A stretch of 64,000 nt of DNA from Ketobacter sp. Lineage in GTDB: Bacteria > Pseudomonadota > Gammaproteobacteria > Pseudomonadales > Ketobacteraceae. A program made the translations under genes and the position numbers. The DNA is taken from positions 186,001 through 250,000 of the forward strand of contig NZ_RCHN01000015.1 in NCBI RefSeq assembly GCF_003671495.1, read 5' to 3'. Below are positions 39,636 through 47,833 of this stretch, piece after piece (the stretch's first letter is position 1; each line of letters starts with the position of its first letter). A model generated the notes under the pieces. It was not told the DNA's origin. It was given only the letters and a program-made list of their open reading frames with translations, and ran no database searches.

Positions 39636-39721
39636 GTACCGCTAGCTTGGCTCAAAGACCGATCGAACCCGTCCCTGGCTATGACAAAGTTTCCTTCCTG
39701 TCTCGTATTTTATAAGTCTAT

Positions 39722-40495
39722 TCAGAACGCAATCAGTTCTTCGTCATCGGACTGAGTCAATGTGGCCAGAACGGATCGTAAGGAGGCCATGAACTCGGTA
39801 ACGCTATCTTGAATAAAGAAGTGGCCACCTTCAAAAACTTTGTGCTCAAAGCGTGAAGTGGTTGCATTTTTCCAGGCGGCCAGCTCATTCGGGTTGGCCA
39901 CTTTATCTTCGGTCGCCGAATACAGGTAAATAGGTGTGCTGATGGATTGCGCCGGATCACTCAGTGCCTCATCGTTCAAGGCCAGATCCGCTTTGATCAC
40001 CGGCAGATAAAAATCCATCATTTCCTGATTGCTCCGAATGGCATCCGGCAACCCGCCCAGGCGCTCCAACTCCCGCAAGAATTCCTCTTCCGATAAATCG
40101 GCGAGCTTCAACTCCGGTTCCAGGTGGGGCGCACGCCGGGCACTGACGCAAATACCAAGATCCCGGATGCCAGCTTGTTGCAGCGTCGCCGCGAGCTGAT
40201 ACGCCACCACGGCACCAAAACTGTGGCCATACAACACGAACGGCTTGCCGGCAAAAAAATCCGACTGTGCAGTGAATAAGGCCAGAATATCCGCCACCGA
40301 TTCCGAAAACGGCATGCCATGCAAGCTTTCGCGGCCGGGATAATTGGCAGCCCAGACTTCTGCATCCGGCAAAAAATCACTCCACTTTCGATACATGGAA
40401 GCGCCACCACCGGCACAGGGAAAGCAGATCACACGGTACTGTGCCGCCGGGTTTGCACTGAAACAGGCCAGTGACTTATTTTTACCAAAAATCAT
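39722..40495 (-). CDS. Type II thioesterase
   Basis: A 257-residue discrete thioesterase of the GrsT/TesA type. It shows the family start VICFPCAGGGASMYRKWSDFLP, the nucleophile elbow GHSFG (about residues 91-95) and the C-terminal histidine motif EGGHFFIQD. Such proteins free blocked carrier domains in PKS/NRPS lines or help release the product. It is the first gene of the minus-strand cluster, separated from FAAL-ACP by 358 bases, and divergent from the MMPL exporter. In the mycobacterial PDIM pathway TesA fills the same role. Confidence 0.93.
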   Translation of the reverse strand: MIFGKNKSLACFSANPAAQYRVICFPCAGGGASMYRKWSDFLPDAEVWAANYPGRESLHGMPFSESVADILALFTAQSDFFAGKPFVLYGHSFGAVVAYQLAATLQQAGIRDLGICVSARRAPHLEPELKLADLSEEEFLRELERLGGLPDAIRSNQEMMDFYLPVIKADLALNDEALSDPAQSISTPIYLYSATEDKVANPNELAAWKNATTSRFEHKVFEGGHFFIQDSVTEFMASLRSVLATLTQSDDEELIAF

Positions 40496-40523
40496 TGCAG
40501 ACCTCGAAGCAAGATGATTAGAT

Positions 40524-40538
40524 GCCTTGAATCAAGGC
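40524..40538. promoter_or_regulatory. Palindrome between thioesterase and MMPL genes
   Basis: GCCTTGA-A-TCAAGGC is a perfect 15-base palindrome with a single central base. It lies 29 bases upstream of the thioesterase start and 48 upstream of the MMPL start, so one bound dimer could control both sides of the cluster. Confidence 0.45.
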
Positions 40539-40585
40539 GCCATGTTAACGTGCCCCATGCCAGAAGCAAACGCAGAATAACAATA

Positions 40586-42868
40586 ATGAAACCCTTCAGC
40601 TTTGTTCAGCTAAAACTGATCGCCCTATTGATTGTGCTGGCGGCCGGCGCCCTTTCAATTTGCATTCCCGGCATTCAATATCGCAGTGAAATCACCGACT
40701 ATTTCCAGCAGGATAATCCTGACGTTATCAACTTTCACAAACTGGAAGCAAACTTTGGATTGCAACAAAGTTTATTAGTATTGCTCCACAGCCCGGGGCA
40801 GAGCTTTGTTTCCGGGAACGGCATCAACACACTGTATGGCCTGGTGCAGTCACTGGAAGCACTGGCGGGCATCAACCGCTCCCAGTCCCTGCTGAATACC
40901 GCCATCAGCAGCCAGCAGGATACCCGCTCGGTGTACCGCCATCTGAAACACCAGGGACCGCTTTACGACTCGGTTCTGGGTCAGGTGGCAGACAACGTCA
41001 GTCGTGGTACGTTCGTATCAGAAGACGGCTCTGTGGCCAGCATTCAATTGTATTTTTCCAGCGAGGATTACATCACCGAACTCTATCCGGTGATTCAGGA
41101 CCTACTGCAACAGCAATTCGTGCAAGCGGGCCTGGGTGAGGTAAAACTGCTGGGGCCGGTGGAAATCAAGCACGCGTTGCACCAGGCCCTGCTGCACGAT
41201 GGCTTTTATCTGATGCCGTTGGTGCTACTGGCGGGATTGGGTGTACTCTGGTATTTCCTGCGTTCCTGGTGGCTGGTGGTGTCCGGCGCTGCTTCCATTA
41301 TCGTTGCGCTGTGGCTTACCGCCGGCATGGTGGGCTGGCTCAAACTCTCCATCAACCAGACATCCGCGCTGGCATTCTGCATTGCGTTTATCATCGCCCT
41401 GGCAGACATCATTCACCTGCTGATGAGTTTCACTCACCAGGACCCGGCGTTGCCGCGACAACAGGCCATGCTGCAGGCCTTGCGTTCCAACTTCGTATCC
41501 CTGTTCCTCACCAGTCTCACCACCGGCATCGGTTTCCTGAGCCTGAATGGCAGCAGCTCGCCCGTGTTTGCCACCTTCGGCAATATTGCCGCCATCGGTG
41601 TTGCCTGCGCTTTTGTGGCGGCGATTTCCATTACCCCGGTGCTGGCGGTATTGCGCAGCACCCAGGCCCGCAGCCTGGAGCCGGATATGTTCCAACGCTG
41701 GAGCGGCAACCTCAACCGGTTCCGCAATCAGTTGCAAACCCGGCATTACGCACTGTTTTATCTTGGCAGTATCGGTCTGTCCGCCTGTGTGCTGCTGAAC
41801 ACCTACCACAACGACCCACTGGATTATTTTGAAGCGGATTCCAGCATCCTGCAGGCCACCCGCTTATCGGAACAGGCGTTTGGCATTCATCACCCGGTTT
41901 CCATTGTGGTGGACTCCAAACAAAAAGACGGCATCTATCAGGCCGATTTTCTGCGTGTACTCCGGCAGTTTGAAACCTGGCTCGACGCCCATCCACAGGT
42001 TTCCCATCACAACAGTTACCTGGCGGTGCTGACTCAACTGAAACGTCATCTACACCAGAATAATGTGAAGTGGAACGCCACCCCCACCAGCGCCGCAGAA
42101 GTGGCCGACCTGTGGAACCTGTATGAAATGTCCTCCCCCGGGAATACACCGCAGACGCTGGGGTTGGATAAATCCTTCCAATCCGCGGTGGTCTCCGTGG
42201 GCGTACCCAAGCTGAGAAGCACTCAACTGCTGCAACTGGAGCAGGACATCCAGTTGTGGTTTCAAACCAACGCTCCGGAGTACCCCGTTTCTGTAACCGG
42301 GCACGCCATTCTTTTCGCCGGCATCGGCAAGGCGCTCACCAGCAACATGTTCATTGGCGGCCTGCTCTCGGCCATGGTGATCTCCCTGTTGATCGGGCTG
42401 TTTTTACGCAACCTTCGGGTTGGCCTGCTCTGCCTGATCCCCAACCTGTTCCCCGCTGGCATCATTTATGGGGTGTGGGGTGCAACGGTGGGTGTGATTG
42501 ATATTGCTGCGGCCGGCACCCTGAGCATCAGCCTGGGCATTGTGGTGGATGACACCATCCATATCCTGAAACGCTATCTCGGCCATCGGGAAGCGGGGTT
42601 ACCCCCGCAAATCAGTATGGAACGCACCTTTGAGGAAGTGGGCTCGGCCTTGATGTTGACTACCCTGATCCTGTGCCTGGGCATGCTGGTGTTGACCCTC
42701 TCCATTTTCGGACCCAACCAAACCACCGCCATCCTCATGGCCAGCATCATTCTGGTGGCACTGATCTATGACCTGATCATGTTGCCGCACCTGCTGGAGA
42801 AACTGGACGGCTGGCTGTTCGCCGGTTACCGCTCCAGTTCCTCCGCTGCCGAACTGAGTGCGGGCTAG
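40586..42868 (+). CDS. MMPL/RND-superfamily lipid exporter
   Basis: A 760-residue inner-membrane transporter with the two-fold RND layout: a first helix (about 10-28), a periplasmic domain (about 30-210), a helix bundle, a second periplasmic domain (about 405-590) and a second bundle. The paired motif in helix 4 is seen twice: IALADIIHLLMSF and GIVVDDTIHILKRY, with the acidic residues expected for proton coupling. It is most like MMPL/HpnN-type exporters of hydrophobic molecules. The ATG at 40586 starts just before the first helix (MKPFSFVQLK); its ribosome binding site is weak, and a longer in-frame start at 40514 exists. It is divergent from the polyketide operon and presumably exports its product. 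Its stop overlaps the stop of the convergent protease gene. Confidence 0.9.
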   Translation: MKPFSFVQLKLIALLIVLAAGALSICIPGIQYRSEITDYFQQDNPDVINFHKLEANFGLQQSLLVLLHSPGQSFVSGNGINTLYGLVQSLEALAGINRSQSLLNTAISSQQDTRSVYRHLKHQGPLYDSVLGQVADNVSRGTFVSEDGSVASIQLYFSSEDYITELYPVIQDLLQQQFVQAGLGEVKLLGPVEIKHALHQALLHDGFYLMPLVLLAGLGVLWYFLRSWWLVVSGAASIIVALWLTAGMVGWLKLSINQTSALAFCIAFIIALADIIHLLMSFTHQDPALPRQQAMLQALRSNFVSLFLTSLTTGIGFLSLNGSSSPVFATFGNIAAIGVACAFVAAISITPVLAVLRSTQARSLEPDMFQRWSGNLNRFRNQLQTRHYALFYLGSIGLSACVLLNTYHNDPLDYFEADSSILQATRLSEQAFGIHHPVSIVVDSKQKDGIYQADFLRVLRQFETWLDAHPQVSHHNSYLAVLTQLKRHLHQNNVKWNATPTSAAEVADLWNLYEMSSPGNTPQTLGLDKSFQSAVVSVGVPKLRSTQLLQLEQDIQLWFQTNAPEYPVSVTGHAILFAGIGKALTSNMFIGGLLSAMVISLLIGLFLRNLRVGLLCLIPNLFPAGIIYGVWGATVGVIDIAAAGTLSISLGIVVDDTIHILKRYLGHREAGLPPQISMERTFEEVGSALMLTTLILCLGMLVLTLSIFGPNQTTAILMASIILVALIYDLIMLPHLLEKLDGWLFAGYRSSSSAAELSAG

Positions 42869-44658
42869 CGCCGGCGCCACAGTAAAGTCGGCAATAGCAA
42901 CAACAACCCAGCCATGCCACCGCCAAATTTCCTGGTGACATAATTGTCGGCTGTGTTCGGGTCGGTGTCTGCTCCGTCAATGGCTGCGGCAAAATCCATT
43001 TTGTCTTCGTTGCTGGTGCGGACCCGAATGGTGAAGGTGCGCGATTCCCCGGCCGGCTGCTCCGCCCAACTGCAGGCGTAGGTGGAGATATTGCAGATAG
43101 CACCCACCGCCGGTTGCAGGTAGTCCAGGGTCACCTGGCTGGGGAAGATATTGCTGACAGTGAGATCGCTCGCCAGATCCGGGCCGTTGTTGGTCACGAT
43201 CACCTTGTACTGGATGGTGCCGGTGCCGTCTCCCGCATCGATGAACTTACCGTTATCCCCCTGCAACACTACCTTCAGGTCCGCCACCGCGTTGGGCACG
43301 GTTAATCCCAACACCCGCTTTACCGCCTCTTCGGCATCCAGTCGCCCACTGCCACATCCAACGCACGGCGAGGTAAAATCCGCGGCCGTGTCTTTGATTG
43401 CGACCTCCATGGCCTCTGGCGTGGCATCCGGAACCACACTGCGCATCAACGCCACCGTTGCCGCCACCTGGGGTGCCGCCATACTGGTACCTTGATAGGC
43501 AACGTAATTATGCTCCCCCGGTGCAAACTGACCCGCATTCAGGGTGGACCAGATTCCACTGATGATGTCGCCGGCGACGATACGGCCACCGGCGGCCGCC
43601 ACATCCACCACGGCTCCGGTATTGGTATAAGGTGCCTGGTAACCATAGCGGTCCACTGCGGCCACGTTGATGACCCCGGCGCAATTGCCGGGGGCGTAAT
43701 CTGCAGCGTTGGCGGCTTTGTTGCCGGCGGAGGTCACGACGGTGACGCCGGCATTGACGGCGGCGGTGATGGCATCGGAATAGGCCTGTCCGCAGGCGCC
43801 GGTGGCGGTGCTGCTCAGGCTGAGGTTGATGGCATCCACCGCTGTGCTGTTATTGGCCACGCCGGCTACGCTGTAGCCGGCTGCCCAGTAAATCGCATCG
43901 ACAATGTCTGAGGTGTAGCCACCACAGCGCCCCAGCACCCGCAGCGGTAGCACTTTGGCCTGGTGGGCAACCCCCACCACCCCAATGCCATTCATGGGTG
44001 CCACGGCGATGCCGGCCACATGGGTGCCGTGCCAGGTGCTCTTGCGATCCTCCTCCGGCTGGCCACCACCGCAGGCACCTGCGATCACCCCGTCACCGGG
44101 GTCCGCCGCATTGTTGTCCCGGCCACCACCATCATTGGCGGTAAAGCTGTCGGAGATAAAGTCATAACCCGGTAGCGTGTTCGAAAGCAGATCCGGATGC
44201 GGCAGAATGCCGGTGTCGAGCACCGCCACCACGGCCCCCAGACCGGTACTGTACTGCCAGGCCCGTTCCGCATTGACGCCACGATTGGGATAGTTGAGAT
44301 ACCATTGGTGGCCAAAATAGGGATCGGCGTCCGGCATCATTTTGAGATCCGGCTCCACGTAGGCGATGTCGGATTCAAAGCTCAACTGATGCATCACATC
44401 CAGCCAGCCGTTTTGGCGGCGGGACTCCGACATTTCAACCACATAGGCACCGTTTGGCAGGCGTCGCCCCATGCGGGCCGCCACGCCCAGCTGCGCCAGG
44501 CGTTGCAATGCTCTGGGGTTGGCTCTTTCCAGCGCCGGCAGCGTGTCCTTGAATTTGATGATGAGCCGGTCGGTGGGCATTTGTGTGTCGGCCCCCAAGG
44601 CGCCCCAGCTGGCCAGCAGAATGCTGACCTCCAGCATGAACCTGCTACGTAACCCCAT
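42865..44658 (-). CDS. Secreted subtilisin-like serine protease (S8) with DUF11-like domain and sorting tail
   Basis: A 597-residue protease. It has a signal peptide (1-22, ends ALGAD), an inhibitor-I9-type propeptide (about 28-105) and an S8 catalytic domain with D148 (VLDTG), H210 (HGTHVAG) and S392 (GTSMAAP). A DUF11-like beta-sandwich at about 453-575 follows (YKVIVTNNGPDLASDLTVSN). The end is FGGGMAGLLLLLPTLLWRRR, a GlyGly-CTERM-like tail used for rhombosortase processing and type II secretion in gammaproteobacteria. The ATG at 44658 has GGGAG upstream; a longer reading frame to 44772 has no such site. Its stop codon shares CTAG with the convergent MMPL gene. Confidence 0.92.
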   Translation of the reverse strand: MGLRSRFMLEVSILLASWGALGADTQMPTDRLIIKFKDTLPALERANPRALQRLAQLGVAARMGRRLPNGAYVVEMSESRRQNGWLDVMHQLSFESDIAYVEPDLKMMPDADPYFGHQWYLNYPNRGVNAERAWQYSTGLGAVVAVLDTGILPHPDLLSNTLPGYDFISDSFTANDGGGRDNNAADPGDGVIAGACGGGQPEEDRKSTWHGTHVAGIAVAPMNGIGVVGVAHQAKVLPLRVLGRCGGYTSDIVDAIYWAAGYSVAGVANNSTAVDAINLSLSSTATGACGQAYSDAITAAVNAGVTVVTSAGNKAANAADYAPGNCAGVINVAAVDRYGYQAPYTNTGAVVDVAAAGGRIVAGDIISGIWSTLNAGQFAPGEHNYVAYQGTSMAAPQVAATVALMRSVVPDATPEAMEVAIKDTAADFTSPCVGCGSGRLDAEEAVKRVLGLTVPNAVADLKVVLQGDNGKFIDAGDGTGTIQYKVIVTNNGPDLASDLTVSNIFPSQVTLDYLQPAVGAICNISTYACSWAEQPAGESRTFTIRVRTSNEDKMDFAAAIDGADTDPNTADNYVTRKFGGGMAGLLLLLPTLLWRRR

Positions 44659-44716
44659 GATTTTACTCCCTGTCTTTATTGTTATGGTGTTGTTTTTAAT
44701 GTTGTTGTCGTGCTGC

Positions 44717-44749
44717 ATTGCCATAGGTTTGATAAGTGTATTGCCATAG
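44717..44749. promoter_or_regulatory. Two direct repeats in the protease/P450 divergent region
   Basis: ATTGCCATAG occurs at 44717-44726 and 44740-44749, a 23-base period. AraC-family regulators bind directly repeated half-sites about two helical turns apart, and one is encoded just past the P450 gene. The rest of the 284-base gap (44659-44942) shows no clear promoter or gene. Confidence 0.45.
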
Positions 44750-44942
44750 TAATGGAGCCCTGCGCCGACCACAATCGTTTAACAAACTGTATACCCGTCG
44801 GGTAGCCAGTGCCGCACCTAAGCCGTTTCAGGCGCTTTGACCGCACCCGCCAGCGCAATTGCCGCAATGTCAAAACAAGCCCGGGAGGGCTATGGTTGAA
44901 TGGGATCAAATAAGAAATCGTGAGCACCACAGAGGATTCCCA

Positions 44943-46304
44943 ATGGCGACACTTGCAGAAACCGCGTCCAAACTGCCGCGCAAACCCAGCAGCAAAGTTT
45001 CCCACATACCCGGCGAAAACGGCCTGCCCGTTGTGGGCTTCACGTTCCAGTTCCTGCGGGATTTTCCCGGCCTGATCGACCGCATGGTGAAAAAACATGG
45101 TCCGGTATTCCGCTATCGCGCGGTGATGCAGGATGTGATCACCCTCACCGGCCCGGATGCCAATGAATTCATCCTGAAGGATTCCGACCATAATTTTTCC
45201 AGCAAAAAAGCCTGGGACATTATTCTGGAAGAGCTGTTTCCCAATGGCTTGATGCTGCGGGATTTTGAGAATCACAAAGTGCATCGCAAAATTCTGCAGG
45301 GGGCGTTCAAAAAGCCCGCCATGCAAGCCTATGTAGACAAAATGAACCCGCGCTTCAACGACGGACTGGCGCAATGGCCCAAAGGCAGCGAGATCATGTT
45401 CTTTGATCACATCAAGAACCTGCTGCTGAACGCCGGTGCCGAACTGTTTCTGGGCATCAAAATGGGTCAGGAAGCCACCAAAGTGAACGAATCCTTTATT
45501 GCAGCGGTGGACGCGTCGCTGGCGGTTCTGCGCTTGCCCATCCCCGGCACCACCTGGTATCGGGGCTTACAGGGCCGACGTTTTCTGGAGCAGTTCATCG
45601 GTTCGCTGGTGGCGGAAAAACGCCGCAGCCAGGACAACGACTTCTTCACCCAGATTTGTCATTCCCGGGGTGAGAACAACGAGGAGCTCACCGACCAGGA
45701 AGTGATTGATCATATGATCTTTCTGCTGTTCGCCGCCCACGACACCACCACCAGTACCCTGTGTTCCCTGGTGTACCGCCTGGCCAAGCACCCGGAATGG
45801 CAGGAGGCCCTGCGGGAAGAAATCCTGAGCCTGGGCAGCGAAGAAGTCACCTATGAAGATCTGGATAAACTGGAGAAAACCGGCTTGGTGTTGCGGGAAA
45901 CCCTGCGTATGCATCCGCCGCTGCCCACCATTCCGCGGCGGGCCATTAATGACTGCGAATTCCAGGGTTTCAAGATTCCGCGCAACGCGGCGGTGGGTGT
46001 GGTGCCCCTGCACACGCACTACATGGAAGAATACTGGAGCAATCCGTACCAGTTCGACCCGGAACGGTTCAGCCCGGAGCGGGCCGAACACAAGAAACAC
46101 TTTTACCAGTGGGTGCCCTTCGGCGGCGGCCATCACAAATGCCTGGGCCTGAATTTTGCAGAAATTCAGTCGAAGGTCTTCCTGTTCCAGTTACTGCGTA
46201 ATTACAAGGTGGAAATCCGCAGCGGCTATGACATGCCGACGCAGGTGGTACCGCTGGCGGTGCCCAAAGACGGCTTTCCCTGCACGCTGACACCGCTGCA
46301 ATAA
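44943..46304 (+). CDS. Cytochrome P450
   Basis: A 453-residue P450. The I-helix oxygen-binding motif is AAHDTTT (264-270), the K-helix ExxR is ETLR (319-322), and the heme loop PFGGGHHKCLG places the thiolate at C400. No membrane anchor is visible. The heme loop and the HKVHRKILQGAF region are closer to CYP51/CYP120-type lipid or isoprenoid hydroxylases than to alkane-hydroxylating CYP153. No ferredoxin or reductase gene is adjacent, so redox partners must come from elsewhere. The ATG at 44943 has AGAGGA 6 bases upstream. A strong terminator follows inside the 3' end of the convergent AraC gene. Confidence 0.95.
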   Translation: MATLAETASKLPRKPSSKVSHIPGENGLPVVGFTFQFLRDFPGLIDRMVKKHGPVFRYRAVMQDVITLTGPDANEFILKDSDHNFSSKKAWDIILEELFPNGLMLRDFENHKVHRKILQGAFKKPAMQAYVDKMNPRFNDGLAQWPKGSEIMFFDHIKNLLLNAGAELFLGIKMGQEATKVNESFIAAVDASLAVLRLPIPGTTWYRGLQGRRFLEQFIGSLVAEKRRSQDNDFFTQICHSRGENNEELTDQEVIDHMIFLLFAAHDTTTSTLCSLVYRLAKHPEWQEALREEILSLGSEEVTYEDLDKLEKTGLVLRETLRMHPPLPTIPRRAINDCEFQGFKIPRNAAVGVVPLHTHYMEEYWSNPYQFDPERFSPERAEHKKHFYQWVPFGGGHHKCLGLNFAEIQSKVFLFQLLRNYKVEIRSGYDMPTQVVPLAVPKDGFPCTLTPLQ

Positions 46305-46326
46305 ACGATTTAACTCAAGTACTTAC

Positions 46327-47382
46327 TTAATCGGGTACTTTCTGTTGTTCGCCGGGCCCCTCGCCCGGCTTTTTTTCATTCTGTTGCAGGGTACGGCGAT
46401 AGCGGGACGGCGGCATGCCGGTCCAGCGCTTGAACGCCCGATGAAAGGCACTCTGCTCTGAATAGCCCAGCATCATGGCGATATCCAGAAAATTGTAATC
46501 GTTGCGAATATACTCCAGCGCCATGCGGCGACGCAGGTCATCCACCATTTCCTGAAAATTCACCCCCAACTTGGCCAGCGCCCGCTGAAAGCTGCGCTCA
46601 TTCTGCCCAAGGTGTTCACAGACTTCCTTCAACGACGGTGCCCCATGGGGCAGATGATCAATGATGTAACGGCGGACTGACTCCACCAGCTCATCGCTGG
46701 CGGACAGTGACTGCAAAACCTGATCGGCGTGCTCTTCCAGAATTTTCTTCAGGCGTGGGTCGCGGAACGCCGAGGCCTGACGCAGGCCTTCAATGTCCAC
46801 GGTGATGCGGTTGCTGGCCTGCAAAAAATAACAATGGGATTGCAGAAACGTGTCGTAAAACGCCGGGGTGGGACCACCATCGTGTTTGAAGTGCACACTC
46901 AGGTACTGGGTTTTCTCATTGGAGGTGGCACGGGATAAAGACAGGCTGCTGGAAACAAAATAATCCACCACATGGCGGCTCCAGGTTCCCCCCAGCAGCG
47001 CAAATTCGCAGGACAGGGTCGCACTGTCGGTCAGCCATTTCATTTCCAGGGCATTGGTCACGATGGTGGCAAAGCGCTGGATATACTGGATGCCTTCGAT
47101 GCCGTTTTCACCGGCCATGATCAGGTAACCCAGGCGACCCCAATGGCGGGCCAGAAAGTTCTCCCCCACCTTCAGGCCGATATAATCGTCGCCGGCAAAC
47201 TGCGCCGCTGCATCAAACAACGCGGAGAACAGGGCGAAATCCACATAGCCGCTGTCGTTTTCCTCATCCGGGTGGAATCCGTTCTGTTGATAGAATTCCG
47301 CCGCTGACAGCCCCAGGCTGTCGAGGTATTCCCCAATAGCTTCAATCAATTCAATGGCGATGTGTAAGCGTGCTGTGGTCAT
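46327..47382 (-). CDS. AraC-family transcriptional regulator
   Basis: A 351-residue OruR-like AraC regulator. The N-terminal sensor domain is at about 5-200 (YIGLKVGENFLARHWGRLGYLIMAG). The C-terminal helix-turn-helix pair is at about 235-335, with SLKEVCEHLGQNERSFQRAL and LDIAMMLGYSEQSAFHRAFKRWTGMPPSRYR. A charged tail (KKPGEGPGEQQKVPD) follows. It is convergent with the P450 gene and is a good candidate for its regulator; in alkane- and lipid-degrading bacteria P450 and AraC genes are often paired. An in-frame TTG lies two codons upstream of the ATG used here. Confidence 0.87.
   Translation of the reverse strand: MTTARLHIAIELIEAIGEYLDSLGLSAAEFYQQNGFHPDEENDSGYVDFALFSALFDAAAQFAGDDYIGLKVGENFLARHWGRLGYLIMAGENGIEGIQYIQRFATIVTNALEMKWLTDSATLSCEFALLGGTWSRHVVDYFVSSSLSLSRATSNEKTQYLSVHFKHDGGPTPAFYDTFLQSHCYFLQASNRITVDIEGLRQASAFRDPRLKKILEEHADQVLQSLSASDELVESVRRYIIDHLPHGAPSLKEVCEHLGQNERSFQRALAKLGVNFQEMVDDLRRRMALEYIRNDYNFLDIAMMLGYSEQSAFHRAFKRWTGMPPSRYRRTLQQNEKKPGEGPGEQQKVPD
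46351..46376 (+). terminator. Intrinsic terminator of the P450 gene
   Basis: GCCGGGC (46351-46357) pairs perfectly with GCCCGGC (46363-46369) over a 5-base loop and is followed by seven T. It lies 46 bases past the P450 stop and inside the last codons of the convergent AraC gene. Confidence 0.9.
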
Positions 47383-47453
47383 GTCCAATCAGGCTTTATC
47401 TTGCTGCTCTTTTGATGGACAATGCCATCATTCTGCGTCTATATGCGATCATT

Positions 47454-47828
47454 ATGTCAAACAGTGTTGTTGCCGAAATCCTTACTGATACTCTGAATCA
47501 GGAGCCCTGTGAACTGATCAAGCTGCATAACGGCCTGATCATCGCACTGTCGCCCCGGGCGCTGGGCTGTTACCGCAACCGACAGGCCTTGCACGATCCG
47601 CTCGGCAACGGTCTGATTTCCTTCAGCCCCCTGGCCGAAGAGCACCAGATTGAGTTTCAACAGCAGCGCTGCATCACCACTTACAGCGGCGGCTATGTGG
47701 GTCTGCTGGACGGCAAGGCCCTGCTGATCGCCCCTTACAAAATCCGCCTCTATCCCAACAACCAGGATGGATTGCGGGGCCACAATTGCCTGGCGGAGCT
47801 GGAGCTGCCGGAAATCGACGTGCTCTAA
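47454..47828 (+). CDS. Hypothetical protein
   Basis: A 124-residue soluble protein that I do not recognise. It has no membrane segment, no signal peptide and no obvious catalytic motif; hydrophobic and charged residues alternate as in a small beta-rich domain (LIKLHNGLIIALSPRALGCYRN, GGYVGLLDGKALLIAPYKIRLYP). The start is uncertain: in-frame ATGs at 47415 and 47454 both lack a clear ribosome binding site. It is divergent from the AraC gene and ends 5 bases before the convergent CYTH gene stop. Confidence 0.5.
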   Translation: MSNSVVAEILTDTLNQEPCELIKLHNGLIIALSPRALGCYRNRQALHDPLGNGLISFSPLAEEHQIEFQQQRCITTYSGGYVGLLDGKALLIAPYKIRLYPNNQDGLRGHNCLAELELPEIDVL

Positions 47829-47833
47829 CCCGT

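Larger units (their letters stand above)
39364..39721. other. Intergenic region between thioesterase and FAAL genes
   Basis: These 358 bases hold no convincing gene; a 72-codon reading frame here has no ribosome binding site or recognisable product. The region is AT-rich and holds a candidate minus-strand promoter (39514-39543) and a partial palindrome (39614-39635), so the FAAL-PKS operon may have its own promoter separate from the thioesterase. Confidence 0.5.

Noticed and set aside
44943..46304. P450 considered as an alkane hydroxylase CYP153
   Set aside because: The heme loop PFGGGHHKCLG does not fit the CYP153 pattern, and no ferredoxin or ferredoxin reductase gene is adjacent.
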